DNA of 64,000 nt from CAZMVY01 sp964653435 (lineage in GTDB: Bacteria; Planctomycetota; Phycisphaerae; UBA1845; PWPN01), in assembly GCA_964653435.1 (NCBI GenBank), contig CAZZFA010000016.1, forward strand, positions 1 to 64,000, written 5' to 3'. The first letter of the stretch is position 1; every line of letters starts with the position of its first letter. The notes beneath the pieces were generated by a model. It was not told the DNA's origin and did not search any database. It saw only the letters and a list, made by a program, of their open reading frames with translations. Position numbers and translations under genes: made by a program. Positions 1 through 8,454 of this stretch are shown piece by piece.

Positions 1-76
1 GTGGGTTTCGCACCCACTGAAGACTCACGCCTTTTCACGGCACACCGAAGCATCTAGCTTCTCTGCGCCAACCCGC

Positions 77-110
77 CGGATTCTTCGTCGCTGCGCTCCT
101 CAGAATGACA
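77..110. repeat. Single arm of a dispersed GAATCC...TCAGAATGAC repeat
   Basis: The core reads GGATTCTTCG then CTCCTCAGAATGACA. The same pattern, with substitutions, forms the ends of the elements at 55377-55612 and 59181-59334. This copy has no visible partner arm, so it looks like a solo or decayed end. Confidence 0.55.
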
Positions 111-266
111 AGTCGCGCTACCGCCGCAGCGCGATCCATGCGCGCAAGGCGCGCAAAAGCTACGAGGGAAGACGCTACTCCAGGGAAAGCACCTCCATCT
201 GGCAAGGCGTCGCCCCTTCCGAAAGGTTCCTGACACCCTTAACCTCCCGAGAAATGAGTGCCGTCC

Positions 267-304
267 AAAAAAGCGGGCATGCCTGCCGGTTGACAGGCAT
301 GCCC
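267..304 (-). terminator. Rho-independent terminator of the GH25 gene
   Basis: Perfect 11-bp inverted repeat GGGCATGCCTG / CAGGCATGCCC (275-285 and 294-304) with an 8-nt loop. On the minus strand it is followed by CGC and six T. It lies 29 bp past the GH25 stop codon. The palindrome could also slow plus-strand transcription, but that side lacks a good T tract. Confidence 0.9.
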
Positions 305-332
305 GTGTCGCCTTTTCACGCCGACTCGGCGC

Positions 333-2723
333 TTATTGGCCCTTCGTCAACGTGACGTTGTCGTAGTTGGCGTAGACGGCCACGGAGGAATACCCCGCGC
401 CGATCCGCATTTCTTCCCAACTGACCGCGCCTTCCGCCGTCGCATAGGCCCGGTTGCCGCTGGCGAGCACGCCGTCGACGTAGAAGTCCATGGTCGTGCT
501 CTTGATGACGATCTTCATCTCATGCCAGCCGGCCGTGCGCGATACGCTTGTGGCGACCCAGCCGTTGCCCGGGCTGAAGGTGACGCGGGCCGAGTACTTG
601 GTCGTGCTGCATCCGGTGTAGATCCCGTACTGGATCAACTGCTTCTGCGTGACCGGACTGTAGTCGCGGATGTCGACCCACTGGTTCGCGGTCCCCGTGG
701 TGCCGGGGTCGTAGAGCCGGAAGGTCAGAATCAGGGGGCTTGCGTCCGTGCCGATGGTCTCCGCGAAGGTCTTCTTGTTCTGCCGCGCGGTGCTGTCGTT
801 CGGGCTGTAGAGCGATTTGGGCGAGCTGTAATAGCGGGCCGTGCTCAACGTGAGGCTCGTGCCGACGGCCGGCCAGACGGCCTGAAAAGCGGCCTGATCG
901 GCATAGCTGTCGAAGTTATCGTTGATGATCGTCACGACCGTCGTCACGGTCAATGTGGCGGCGTTGGAGGTGGCCGAGCCGCAGCCCCCGGTGACGATGC
1001 ATCGATAGCTCGCCGCGTCATTGCTGTCGGCATTGGAGATGGTCAGCGTCGCGGTCGTTACACCGGAGTAGTGTCCGCCGTTGCTGAGGTTCACCTGGTT
1101 CTTCTGCCACTGGTAGCTGAGCGTGCCGTCGCCGGTAGCCGCGACGGTAAACGTGGCCGTACCGCCTGCCGCAACGGTCTGGTTGGACGGGTGCTGCGTG
1201 ATCGTCGTCGCCGCCCTGAGGGTAAGCGCCGCCTCGTTGGAAGGCGTGCTGCCGTTGGCGTCGGTGACGACGCAGCGGTAGTTGGCGACGTCGCCGCTGT
1301 CGGCGCCGGTGACGGTCAGGGTGGCTGTCGTGACGCCGGAGTAGTGTCCGCCGTTGGCAAGATTCACCTGGTTCTTCTGCCACTGATAGGTCAGCGTACC
1401 GCTGCCCGTCGCGGCAACGGTGAAGCCGGCCGTCGCGCCGGCGCAGACGTTCTGCGCCGCCGGCTGCTGCGTGATGGTGGGGCCGGAGGGACCCGGAATG
1501 TAGACCCACTTGATCGCATCGGAACGGCCGGCGTTGTTGGCCGGGCCGGAGCCGCTGCCCGTGGCGCCGTCCAGCGTGACGCTGTATTGCGTCCCGGCGT
1601 AGAGGGTGTACTGACCGAGCGAGTACCAGTTGTTCACGGCGTTGGGGTTGCAGGTCGTGTTCTGGCAGACGCCGACGTTCGTTGTACCGTTGGCGTGCGT
1701 GACACGGTGAATCAGCGGGTTGCCGCTGTTGGACGTCGTGCAGTTCGTTGTGAAGACCTCATAGACGCCGGTGGTGCTGGGCGTGAAGCGGAACACGGCG
1801 GTCTTGGCGGAACTGTCGAGCGTGCACCAGCGGTGGCCGATGCCGGACGTGCAGCCGGGCGCCGTGCTCTTCGACGAGCCGTTCGACCACGTTCCCGTCT
1901 CCGAGTAATTGGCGTAATGCTGGCCGCCTGATCGGCTCTCGACAATGAAAGGCGGCAGCGTGTTGCCGGGGACGACGAGAGCCTGCAACTGAGCCAGCGT
2001 GCCGTTGAATACGTCCATGTCCACGGCAGCGTTGATACCGGGAACCACGCCATCGTCGCTGTATTGCCAGAACGCCCAGGTGGGGAACACGCCCGTCGAG
2101 GGGTTGCCGTTCTGCGGGTCGGGGTTGACGAAGTACTGCGCGATCCATGCCAGGTGGTCGGTAACGGTGGAGTCGAGATAGTTGATCGCGTAGTTGGGGT
2201 TGCAGTAGAGGATCGGCTTGACGCCCGTCAGCCCTTCCACCCGGTGCATCCAGGTGTTGGCCCACTGCGAGAGAGCGGTCCTGCCGAGGACATCGCCGCC
2301 CCACTCAAGGTCAAGCACGGGCGGCAGGTAACCGCCGCCGCAATAGGCGCTGGCGGCACCGAGGAAGTAGTCGGCCTCGGCAAGGGCCGAGTTGTTGGCC
2401 GGGTCGGCGAAATGGTAGCAACCCATCATGAGGCCGGCGTTCCGGCCGCGCTCCATGTTGTTGTAGAAAGTGCTGTCGGTGATGTTCACGCCCTGCGTGG
2501 CCTTCTGGAAGCAGAAGACGTAGCCGGCGGCGTAGACCTGGTTCCAGCCGTCCTGGGTGATGTTTCCATCCCAGACGGAGGTGTCGATGCCCAGCGGGCG
2601 CTGCGCCTGGAGCGGTGCGCCGACAAGCAGCAGGCACGCCACGGCAAGGGCCGCCCTCTGCCCCTGCCCGGAGCCGGCAACCCGACGAACGAACCGACCG
2701 ATGACCAAGAGAGTGTGAAACAT
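333..2723 (-). CDS. Secreted GH25 lysozyme-like protein with golvesin-like and Ig-like domains
   Basis: A 796-aa secreted protein predicted to cleave peptidoglycan or a related glycan outside the cytoplasmic membrane. Residues 1-41 form a signal peptide ending LLLVGAPLQAQ. The GH25 domain (about 42-255) begins GIDTSVWDG, has the catalytic segment PVLDLEW, and closes with WQYSDDG and AVDMDVFNG. A golvesin-like domain follows (about 260-405), then two near-identical Ig-like domains (about 415-590, each with YQWQKNQVNL), then a C-terminal concanavalin/LamG-like region ending VYANYDNVTL. The start at 2723 has GAGGAG 8 nt upstream; the longer 815-aa frame has no ribosome site. It is a single gene with its own terminator. 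Domain identities are by eye; the GH25 call is firm and the C-terminal fold is a guess. Confidence 0.88.
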   Translation of the reverse strand: MFHTLLVIGRFVRRVAGSGQGQRAALAVACLLLVGAPLQAQRPLGIDTSVWDGNITQDGWNQVYAAGYVFCFQKATQGVNITDSTFYNNMERGRNAGLMMGCYHFADPANNSALAEADYFLGAASAYCGGGYLPPVLDLEWGGDVLGRTALSQWANTWMHRVEGLTGVKPILYCNPNYAINYLDSTVTDHLAWIAQYFVNPDPQNGNPSTGVFPTWAFWQYSDDGVVPGINAAVDMDVFNGTLAQLQALVVPGNTLPPFIVESRSGGQHYANYSETGTWSNGSSKSTAPGCTSGIGHRWCTLDSSAKTAVFRFTPSTTGVYEVFTTNCTTSNSGNPLIHRVTHANGTTNVGVCQNTTCNPNAVNNWYSLGQYTLYAGTQYSVTLDGATGSGSGPANNAGRSDAIKWVYIPGPSGPTITQQPAAQNVCAGATAGFTVAATGSGTLTYQWQKNQVNLANGGHYSGVTTATLTVTGADSGDVANYRCVVTDANGSTPSNEAALTLRAATTITQHPSNQTVAAGGTATFTVAATGDGTLSYQWQKNQVNLSNGGHYSGVTTATLTISNADSNDAASYRCIVTGGCGSATSNAATLTVTTVVTIINDNFDSYADQAAFQAVWPAVGTSLTLSTARYYSSPKSLYSPNDSTARQNKKTFAETIGTDASPLILTFRLYDPGTTGTANQWVDIRDYSPVTQKQLIQYGIYTGCSTTKYSARVTFSPGNGWVATSVSRTAGWHEMKIVIKSTTMDFYVDGVLASGNRAYATAEGAVSWEEMRIGAGYSSVAVYANYDNVTLTKGQ

Positions 2724-3422
2724 GACATGTACTCCTCGCCCGCGACGTATCGGTCGACGCGCGGCATCGACGTGATGCACGACTGGCGCGTCAGATTACG
2801 TCCGGATACTGCACGCAACGATCTGCTGTCACTGCCGGCGCGACGGTGTCGCGCGGTTATGGCAGAAACCGCCGATGCGGAAGTCCACCGCCGAAGGCGG
2901 CGCGAGACCCCCCACGCGGAAACGGCACTACTCCTTTGCGCCTTTCGGAAACACGATCGACGAGAGGAAACAACGTGAGTCTCGTCATGGGCCTGTACGA
3001 TAACAGGGCGACGGCGGCGCGTCAACAAAAAAACGCGCAATCGCAGAGCCCTTTGCGATGTTCGGATCGCCCGTGATGGAACGGCGGGGCCGCGGTCTGT
3101 GAAGAAGCCGCCCCCGCCATGACCGGCGATTCGTCCGCACCGGGGCGTCCGGCAAAGAGAGTCCCCTCACACCTAGCCCCGCTGCGCTCGTGGTACGGGG
3201 CTCGTGTGGGATGGTAATCCGAGCGGTTTCACGGAAGACTGCATTGCGTCCGGACAACGGAGCCTGCCGACTGCGTGAGCGACGGCCCGGACCCGTTGGC
3301 GGACCGCGGCGAGCGCCGGGCGGCCGATTGCATCCGGCGGCGCGGCGATGCATACTGTCCGCGTATCGCCGCCCGGCTCGGGCGGTCGCGGTCGACCGGC
3401 ACTCTGGCAGGAGGATGAACGG
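2724..3422. other. Divergent intergenic region of about 700 bp
   Basis: It separates the leftward GH25 gene from the rightward oxidoreductase, so both promoters should lie here, but I found no convincing -35/-10 pair. GCGCGT/ACGCGC around 3019-3036 makes a weak hairpin. ORFs here have poor composition and no ribosome sites. The AGGAGG at 3409-3414 belongs to the next gene. Confidence 0.5.
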
Positions 3423-4796
3423 ATGTCACAGCAGAAGACGACCCGGCGGGATTTTCTCAGGCAGGCGACGGCGGCTTCCGCCGGAGCCGTCAGCTTCCCC
3501 TACATCGTGCCGGCCTCGGCACTCGGCAAGAACGGCAACGTCGCACCGAGCAACCGCATCGTGATGGGCTGCATCGGCGTCGGCGGCCAGGGAACCGGCA
3601 ACATGAACCGATTCATGGGCCGCGACGATGTTCAGATTGTCGCCGTCTGCGACGTGGAGCGCAAGAGCAACCTCTACCACGGCGGTGCCACGCTCGGGCT
3701 TGAGCCGGCAAAGGCCGCCGTCGAAAAGCACTACGCGGGAAAGAACGCCTCGGGCACCTGGAAGGGGTGCGAGGCATACCACGACTTCCGCGACCTGCTG
3801 CAACGCAAGGACATCGACGCCGTCACCGTCTGCACGCCCGACCATTGGCACGCCCTCATCGCCATCGCCGCGGCGAACGCCGGCAAGGACATATACTGCG
3901 AGAAGCCGCTGGCGAACTCCGTCTGCGAGGGCCGCGCGATCGTCAAGGCCGTCACGAAGAACAAACGCATCCTCCAGTGCGGCAGCCAGGAGCGCTCGGG
4001 GCCCAACGCCCGCTACGCCTGCGAACTGGTCCGCAACGGCCGCATCGGAAAGCTCAAGACCATCCACATCAATCTGCCCTTCGACGAGGGACACCACAAG
4101 CAGGTCCTCGAAATGAACAAGGAACCGCAGCCCGAGATGCCCGTGCCCGAGGGCTTCGATTACGATTTCTGGCTCGGCCACACGCCGAAGGTGTTTTACA
4201 CGAAGAACCGTTGCCACTTCTGGTGGCGGTTCAATCTGAACTACGGCGGAGGCGAGATGACCGACCGCGGCGCGCACATCATCGACCTTGCTCAGTTGGG
4301 CAACGGCACCGACGACACCGGTCCAATCGAGATCACCGCCGAGGGCCGGCGTGATCCGAACGCCCTGTTCAACGTCTTTACCGACTACCGCTTCGAAAAC
4401 ATCTACGCGAACGGCGTGCGCATGATCGGCGCGAACAAGGGACCGCGCGGCCTGAAGTTCGAAGGCGACGAGGGGTGGATCTTCATCCACATCCACGGCG
4501 CGAAGCTCGAGGCGAGCAAGGAGTCCATCCTCAAGGAGAAGATCCGGGACGACGAGATCCAGCTCGGCCGCACCTCCGGGCACCACGAGAACTTCCTCGA
4601 TGCGGTCAGAAGCCGCAAGGACCCGTTCGCCACCGCTGAGATCGGGCACCGCACGGCCTCGATCTGCCACCTGAACAACATCGCGATGCTCGTGGGCAGG
4701 CCGCTCAAGTGGGACCCCAGCGGTGAGAGGATCACGAACGACCCCGAGGCGAACGCATTGCTCTGCCCGAAGATGCGCCCGCCGTGGCATCTGTGA
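3423..4796 (+). CDS. Tat-exported Gfo/Idh/MocA family oxidoreductase
   Basis: A 457-aa NAD(P)-dependent sugar or inositol dehydrogenase-like enzyme of a family greatly expanded in Planctomycetota. Its N-terminus is a twin-arginine signal (TTRRDFLRQATAASAGAVSF), so it should be folded with cofactor and exported by Tat. The Rossmann motif GCIGVGGQGTG is at about residues 44-54, and the catalytic Lys lies in DIYCEKPLANS near residue 160. The C-terminal half is the usual substrate-binding alpha/beta domain. The ATG at 3423 has AGGAGG 8 nt upstream, which fixes the start over the upstream in-frame one. The substrate cannot be read from sequence. It is monocistronic, with a convergent hydrolase gene 48 bp downstream. 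Confidence 0.9.
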   Translation: MSQQKTTRRDFLRQATAASAGAVSFPYIVPASALGKNGNVAPSNRIVMGCIGVGGQGTGNMNRFMGRDDVQIVAVCDVERKSNLYHGGATLGLEPAKAAVEKHYAGKNASGTWKGCEAYHDFRDLLQRKDIDAVTVCTPDHWHALIAIAAANAGKDIYCEKPLANSVCEGRAIVKAVTKNKRILQCGSQERSGPNARYACELVRNGRIGKLKTIHINLPFDEGHHKQVLEMNKEPQPEMPVPEGFDYDFWLGHTPKVFYTKNRCHFWWRFNLNYGGGEMTDRGAHIIDLAQLGNGTDDTGPIEITAEGRRDPNALFNVFTDYRFENIYANGVRMIGANKGPRGLKFEGDEGWIFIHIHGAKLEASKESILKEKIRDDEIQLGRTSGHHENFLDAVRSRKDPFATAEIGHRTASICHLNNIAMLVGRPLKWDPSGERITNDPEANALLCPKMRPPWHL

Positions 4797-4844
4797 CGCA
4801 TCGCTCCCGGCGCGGAAGGACGCACGGCGGCAGGGCACCATGCC

Positions 4845-5579
4845 TCAGACCAGCCGCGGTACGATATACCGCCGCAACCACGCGCCGGAGACCGCCGTGA
4901 AGTGGCCGCCGAGGTAGCCCAGTCGGGCATCCCGCAGCCGCCACGCACGTTGCTCCACGTTCACGGCGGAACACCGCAGTCCGACCATCCCGCACGCAAG
5001 CGTGTGCACACGGTCATTCGTGCCGAAGAGCAACGGCGCAAGGCCGTTGATCAGACAATCCAGCCGCCCGTACACGTTCACGATCCCCAGGGCGCGGCCC
5101 GCGACCGCTTCCAGCGGATAATCCGGCGAAACCGTGCCGTGCAGGGCAATGACGCGACCCACGGGTACCTCGGGCGCAAGCCGCCTCACGGCCTCGAACG
5201 CGACGTACGCACCCGTGGAATACCCGATCAGATGAATCAGCGACCCGGGATGCTCCCTCGCGAGCCGCTCCATATACCTCGCCAGCCGCGCCGCCTTCAC
5301 ATCCAGCCGGCTTCGACGCATGAGGTCCGGAAGCACGAACAGGCTGCCGGCCGCCCGGCTCCAGCCGAACAGGCGGATCGCATGTCCGCCTCCCGCGCGG
5401 CGCACGGCCCGGCACACCGCGTTGAACCCCCAGACGATGAACAGCCACCGCACCGGCTCGACGAAGATCACGATCCCGCAACCCGCATCGCCGCTTCCGT
5501 CGTAACGGCTTACGCCTCGGCGATTAACATACACCGCCAGGCCCCAGGCCGCCGCCAGGATTGCTGCCGCAGTAAACAT
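4845..5579 (-). CDS. Alpha/beta hydrolase, lipase-like, membrane-anchored
   Basis: A 244-aa putative esterase or lipase. An N-terminal hydrophobic stretch (MFTAAAILAAAWGLAVYV) is a likely signal anchor. The nucleophile elbow GYSTG sits in HLIGYSTGAYVAFEAV (about residue 115), fitting Gly-X-Ser-X-Gly with serine as nucleophile. The late GGHF near the C-terminus is a candidate catalytic His, and a DRVHTL segment lies before it. Start 5579 is chosen because the protein then begins at the anchor; the GAGG 6 nt upstream is weak. Longer in-frame starts add Arg-rich sequence without similarity to anything. The substrate is unknown. Confidence 0.72.
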   Translation of the reverse strand: MFTAAAILAAAWGLAVYVNRRGVSRYDGSGDAGCGIVIFVEPVRWLFIVWGFNAVCRAVRRAGGGHAIRLFGWSRAAGSLFVLPDLMRRSRLDVKAARLARYMERLAREHPGSLIHLIGYSTGAYVAFEAVRRLAPEVPVGRVIALHGTVSPDYPLEAVAGRALGIVNVYGRLDCLINGLAPLLFGTNDRVHTLACGMVGLRCSAVNVEQRAWRLRDARLGYLGGHFTAVSGAWLRRYIVPRLV

Positions 5580-5736
5580 CCCCGCGCCTCGTTTGCCCGG
5601 ATGATCACGAGGGCGAGGGCGGCGGTCAAGAAAGCCGGCTCTCCGCCGCGTACGCGTCTCCTGTCCGCTTGACACCCGAGCCGCCCAGAAATAAGCTCGG
5701 ATTGTGATCCGGTGGTCAATCCGGTCAGGAGCGCAC

Positions 5737-6144
5737 ATGGACGTCCGGATGGAATTGTCGCGCATCATCATCTCCGAGACGAGCGATCAGCAGATCATCG
5801 TCCTGCGGGAGAAGGGCGGCGCGCGGCAGTTTCCGATCGTGATCGGCATTCACGAGGCCCTGGCGATCGACCGGCGCGTGAAGGGGTTCGCGACCGCCCG
5901 GCCGCTCACGCATGAGCTGCTGGCCAGCGTGATCCAGGCGATGCATGGCGAACTCGAGAAGATCGTCATCCACGACTTGCGGGATCACACCTTTTACGCC
6001 AAACTGGTGATCCGACAGAACGGCGCGCTGCTGGAGGTGGACTCGAGGCCGTCGGACGCGATCGCGCTGGGGGTCGCTTCCGACACCCCGATTTACGTAT
6101 CCGAGCACGTGCTGCGCGAAGTGACGGAGACGCCGGGCCTGTAG
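5737..6144 (+). CDS. Bifunctional nuclease (BFN/DUF151) family protein
   Basis: A 135-aa protein matching the bifunctional-nuclease family throughout: an N-terminal MDVRMELSRIIISE strand, VLREKGGARQFPIVIGIHEA, then RPLTHELL, and the diagnostic VDSRPSDAIALGV at about residues 102-114. In plants and Thermotoga, members have been linked to RNase/DNase activity, but the bacterial role is unsettled. AGGAG at 5727-5731 lies 5 nt before the chosen ATG. The gene stands between a convergent hydrolase and the GHMP kinase 68 bp downstream, with no obvious functional link. Confidence 0.88.
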   Translation: MDVRMELSRIIISETSDQQIIVLREKGGARQFPIVIGIHEALAIDRRVKGFATARPLTHELLASVIQAMHGELEKIVIHDLRDHTFYAKLVIRQNGALLEVDSRPSDAIALGVASDTPIYVSEHVLREVTETPGL

Positions 6145-6212
6145 CGATTCCGAACTTCACGACGGCGGGAAGCGGCCGCCGTACGACGGTTTCGTCAAGA
6201 CCTATTCGGACA

Positions 6213-7631
6213 ATGATCGGCACTGACAGCGATAAAGCGGTTGATGCATTTGCCTCTCTGTGCGAGCGCATCTGGGCGGAACAATCCATCGCCGGCGGGC
6301 CGAGATACCTGGCGCGGGCGCCCGCCCGGCTCGATGTGATGGGCGGCATCGCCGACTACACCGGATCCCTGGTGCTGCAATGCGCGCTGCCCCTGGAGAC
6401 GCGGGTAGGTATCGCCCCCCGAAACGACCAGAAGGTCAGTATCACCTCCGTCGGCTGGTCGAACAACGGAGACACGGCGCAGTCCGTCTGGCCGCTCTCG
6501 GCCCTCTACACGCCTGCGGGCAAGCTGGCCTCGCCCGAGGCCTTCGCCGCCCATTTCGACGCGTCCGGGTGCGCGTGGGCGCGCCATGTCGCCGGCGTCT
6601 TTTACACGCTGCTCGAGGCCGGCGCCGTGCCGCACTATGCCGGCGGGGCCTCGCTCGTGATTCAGTCGGATATTCCCGCCGACGCGGGCATCGGCTCTTC
6701 CGCGGCCATCTCCGTGGCCACCGGCCTCGCGCTGTCCGCCCTGACCGGCAAGACGATCGCCCCCGTCGAACTCGCCCGGCTCTGTCAGCGGGCGGAGAAC
6801 CTCGTCGCCGGCATTCCCCGCGGCATCAGCGACAAGGCGGTCGCCCTGATGGCCAACGCAGGCTCGCTCCTCCAGATGCGATGCCAGCCGCACGAGCTGC
6901 TCGGTCACATGCGCCTGTGCCCCGGCACGGCCATCCTCGGCATCGACAGCCGTGTCCAGAGCGAGAAGCGCCTCGCGAAGTACGTCGAGACGCGCGTCGC
7001 CTCGTTCATGGGCCTGCGGATCATCGACAGCGTCCTCCGCAACACCCCCGCCGCGCACATCGTTACCGGCGGCTATCTGGCGAACATCACACCCACCGAC
7101 TACGTCGAGCGGTTCCGCGACCTGCTCCCGACGCGGATGCGCGGCCGCGATTTCCTGGAGCGGTACGGCCACATCGACGACCCCGTCGCCCGCGTGGTGC
7201 CCGAGACGATCTACAAGGTGCGTTCCCGAAGCGAGCATCACATCTACGAAAACGACCGGGTGCACCGTTTCGCCGAACGGCTGAGCCGCGCCGCCCGAAC
7301 GGGCGAGCGCGACGCGCTGATCGAGGCCGGCGAGCTTATGTACGCCTCGCACTGGAGTTACAGTCAGCGGTGCGGGATGGGGAGTATTGAGACCGACATT
7401 CTCGTCAATCTGCTTCGCGAACAGGGCCCGGCCAAGGGAATCTACGGCGCGAAGGTGACCAGCGCCGGGTGTGGGGGAACCGTGGCCGTGCTCATCGCGG
7501 ACACGCCCGTTGCACACGAGGCGGCTGCCCAGGCCTGCCGGGCCTACGCCGCCCGGACGGGTCGGCAGCCCGTGATCTTCAGCGGTTCGGCCAACGGCGC
7601 CACGACCGAGCCACTCCACCGCGTCGAGTGA
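6213..7631 (+). CDS. GHMP sugar kinase related to plant L-arabinokinase
   Basis: A 472-aa cytoplasmic kinase predicted to phosphorylate the anomeric hydroxyl of a monosaccharide. Motif 1 is ARLDVMGGIADYTGSLVLQ (about 46-64), replacing the galactokinase GEHTDY form and close to the plant L-arabinokinase version. Motif 2 is DIPADAGIGSSAAIS and motif 3 is GAKVTSAGCGGTVAVL. The family catalytic Asp is kept in GISDKAV, although the usual following Gln is Lys. Further shared blocks include HIYEN and HWSYSQRCGMGS. The plant enzyme carries an N-terminal glycosyltransferase-like half that is absent here. No good ribosome site precedes the ATG, so the start is less certain. L-arabinose or another sugar may be the substrate; galactose seems less likely. 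Confidence 0.85.
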   Translation: MIGTDSDKAVDAFASLCERIWAEQSIAGGPRYLARAPARLDVMGGIADYTGSLVLQCALPLETRVGIAPRNDQKVSITSVGWSNNGDTAQSVWPLSALYTPAGKLASPEAFAAHFDASGCAWARHVAGVFYTLLEAGAVPHYAGGASLVIQSDIPADAGIGSSAAISVATGLALSALTGKTIAPVELARLCQRAENLVAGIPRGISDKAVALMANAGSLLQMRCQPHELLGHMRLCPGTAILGIDSRVQSEKRLAKYVETRVASFMGLRIIDSVLRNTPAAHIVTGGYLANITPTDYVERFRDLLPTRMRGRDFLERYGHIDDPVARVVPETIYKVRSRSEHHIYENDRVHRFAERLSRAARTGERDALIEAGELMYASHWSYSQRCGMGSIETDILVNLLREQGPAKGIYGAKVTSAGCGGTVAVLIADTPVAHEAAAQACRAYAARTGRQPVIFSGSANGATTEPLHRVE

Positions 7632-7968
7632 TGCGCATCGCCGAAAACCCGGCCCCCCGTTTCCCGCAACGCCGGCAGCCCAATCCGCGTCCGCAGACCC
7701 CGCCAGGCAAGGTCGGTCGCACTCCGGGCGCGGCGACGCGGTGTTCCGGCGGGAAGACGGGCGTGTCTGCGGCGCTCGGAGTCGGCGTTGATCGAGCGCC
7801 CGAGGCTACTACAATCGAATGAAGCAGCGGCTCGCGAGAGGCCGTTTGAAACGGCGCCGGGCGATTGCCGGACGAAGCGTGTCGACGGCGGTGCGCCTTG
7901 ACGATGCCGTGGCGCTTTCGTAGCATTCGAGGCATCGAAAGCGTACGGCCCCATGAGGGTTGCGCACA
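7632..7968 (+). other. Gene-free region upstream of mcsA
   Basis: These 337 bases have no credible ORF. The only structure seen is the inverted repeat at 7913-7943 close to the mcsA start. No clear -35/-10 pair was found. Confidence 0.5.
7913..7943. promoter_or_regulatory. Inverted repeat upstream of mcsA-mcsB, possible operator
   Basis: CGCTTTCG (7913-7920) and CGAAAGCG (7936-7943) are perfect 8-bp arms around a 15-bp spacer, 25 bp before the mcsA start. The site differs from the direct-repeat CtsR heptad that controls mcsAB in Firmicutes. It may bind another repressor or simply form a leader hairpin. Confidence 0.4.
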
Positions 7969-8454
7969 ATGCTCTGTCAGCGATGCAAGAAACAATCCGC
8001 GACCGTTCACCTCACCGAGATCATCAACGCCGAGAAACGCGAGAAGCACCTGTGCGAGAAGTGCGCGGCCGAGGAGGGCGTGACGATGAAGCAGCACATC
8101 CCGCTCAACGAGCTGCTCACGAGTTTTCTCGTGGCCCAGGCGGGCGCCCAGGAGATTGCCAACCTGACCTGTCCGGAGTGCGGGATGACGTTCGTGGAGT
8201 ACCGCAACCACGGGCTGCTCGGCTGCCCGAACGATTACGACGCATTCGAGAAGGCCCTCACCCCGCTGATTCAGCATGCCCACGAGGGCGGAACCCAGCA
8301 TGTCGGCAAGGTGCCCCGGCGCCGGGCCGGCACCGCCACCCGTCAGGCCGAACTGTTACGGCTGCGGCGCGAGCTGAACGCCGCCGTCCAGCGCGAGGAC
8401 TATGAGCGAGCGGCCGAACTCCGCGACCGCATACAGACTCTGGAATCGCAATGA
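7969..8454 (+). CDS. mcsA: McsA-like zinc-finger activator of protein arginine kinase
   Basis: A 161-aa protein with two CxxC zinc-binding pairs (CQRC and CEKC near the N-terminus), a further CPECG...CP set in the middle, and a C-terminal UVR motif (LRRELNAAVQREDYERAAELRDRI). In Firmicutes McsA binds and activates McsB and helps feed phospho-arginine proteins to ClpCP. The ATG at 7969 has GAGGG 9 nt upstream; an in-frame TTG at 7960 would overlap that site. The stop codon overlaps the mcsB ATG (ATGA), so the two are translationally coupled. Confidence 0.9.
   Translation: MLCQRCKKQSATVHLTEIINAEKREKHLCEKCAAEEGVTMKQHIPLNELLTSFLVAQAGAQEIANLTCPECGMTFVEYRNHGLLGCPNDYDAFEKALTPLIQHAHEGGTQHVGKVPRRRAGTATRQAELLRLRRELNAAVQREDYERAAELRDRIQTLESQ

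Larger units (their letters stand above)
1..332. other. Gene-free stretch with small repeat and terminator
   Basis: No credible gene is seen in these 332 bases. A 6-bp hairpin (GTGGGT/ACCCAC) opens the window, bases 77-110 hold one arm of a small dispersed repeat, and 267-304 is the terminator of the GH25 gene. The only ORF here translates the repeat arm in reverse and is judged spurious. Confidence 0.6.

Noticed and set aside
54..236. 60-aa minus-strand ORF containing HSEERSDEES
   Set aside because: It translates a dispersed repeat arm, has no ribosome site and no protein-like conservation.
336..1931. 531-aa plus-strand ORF opposite the GH25 gene
   Set aside because: Antisense shadow of a GC-rich gene with clear domains on the minus strand; composition is Arg/Val/Gly-rich without motifs.
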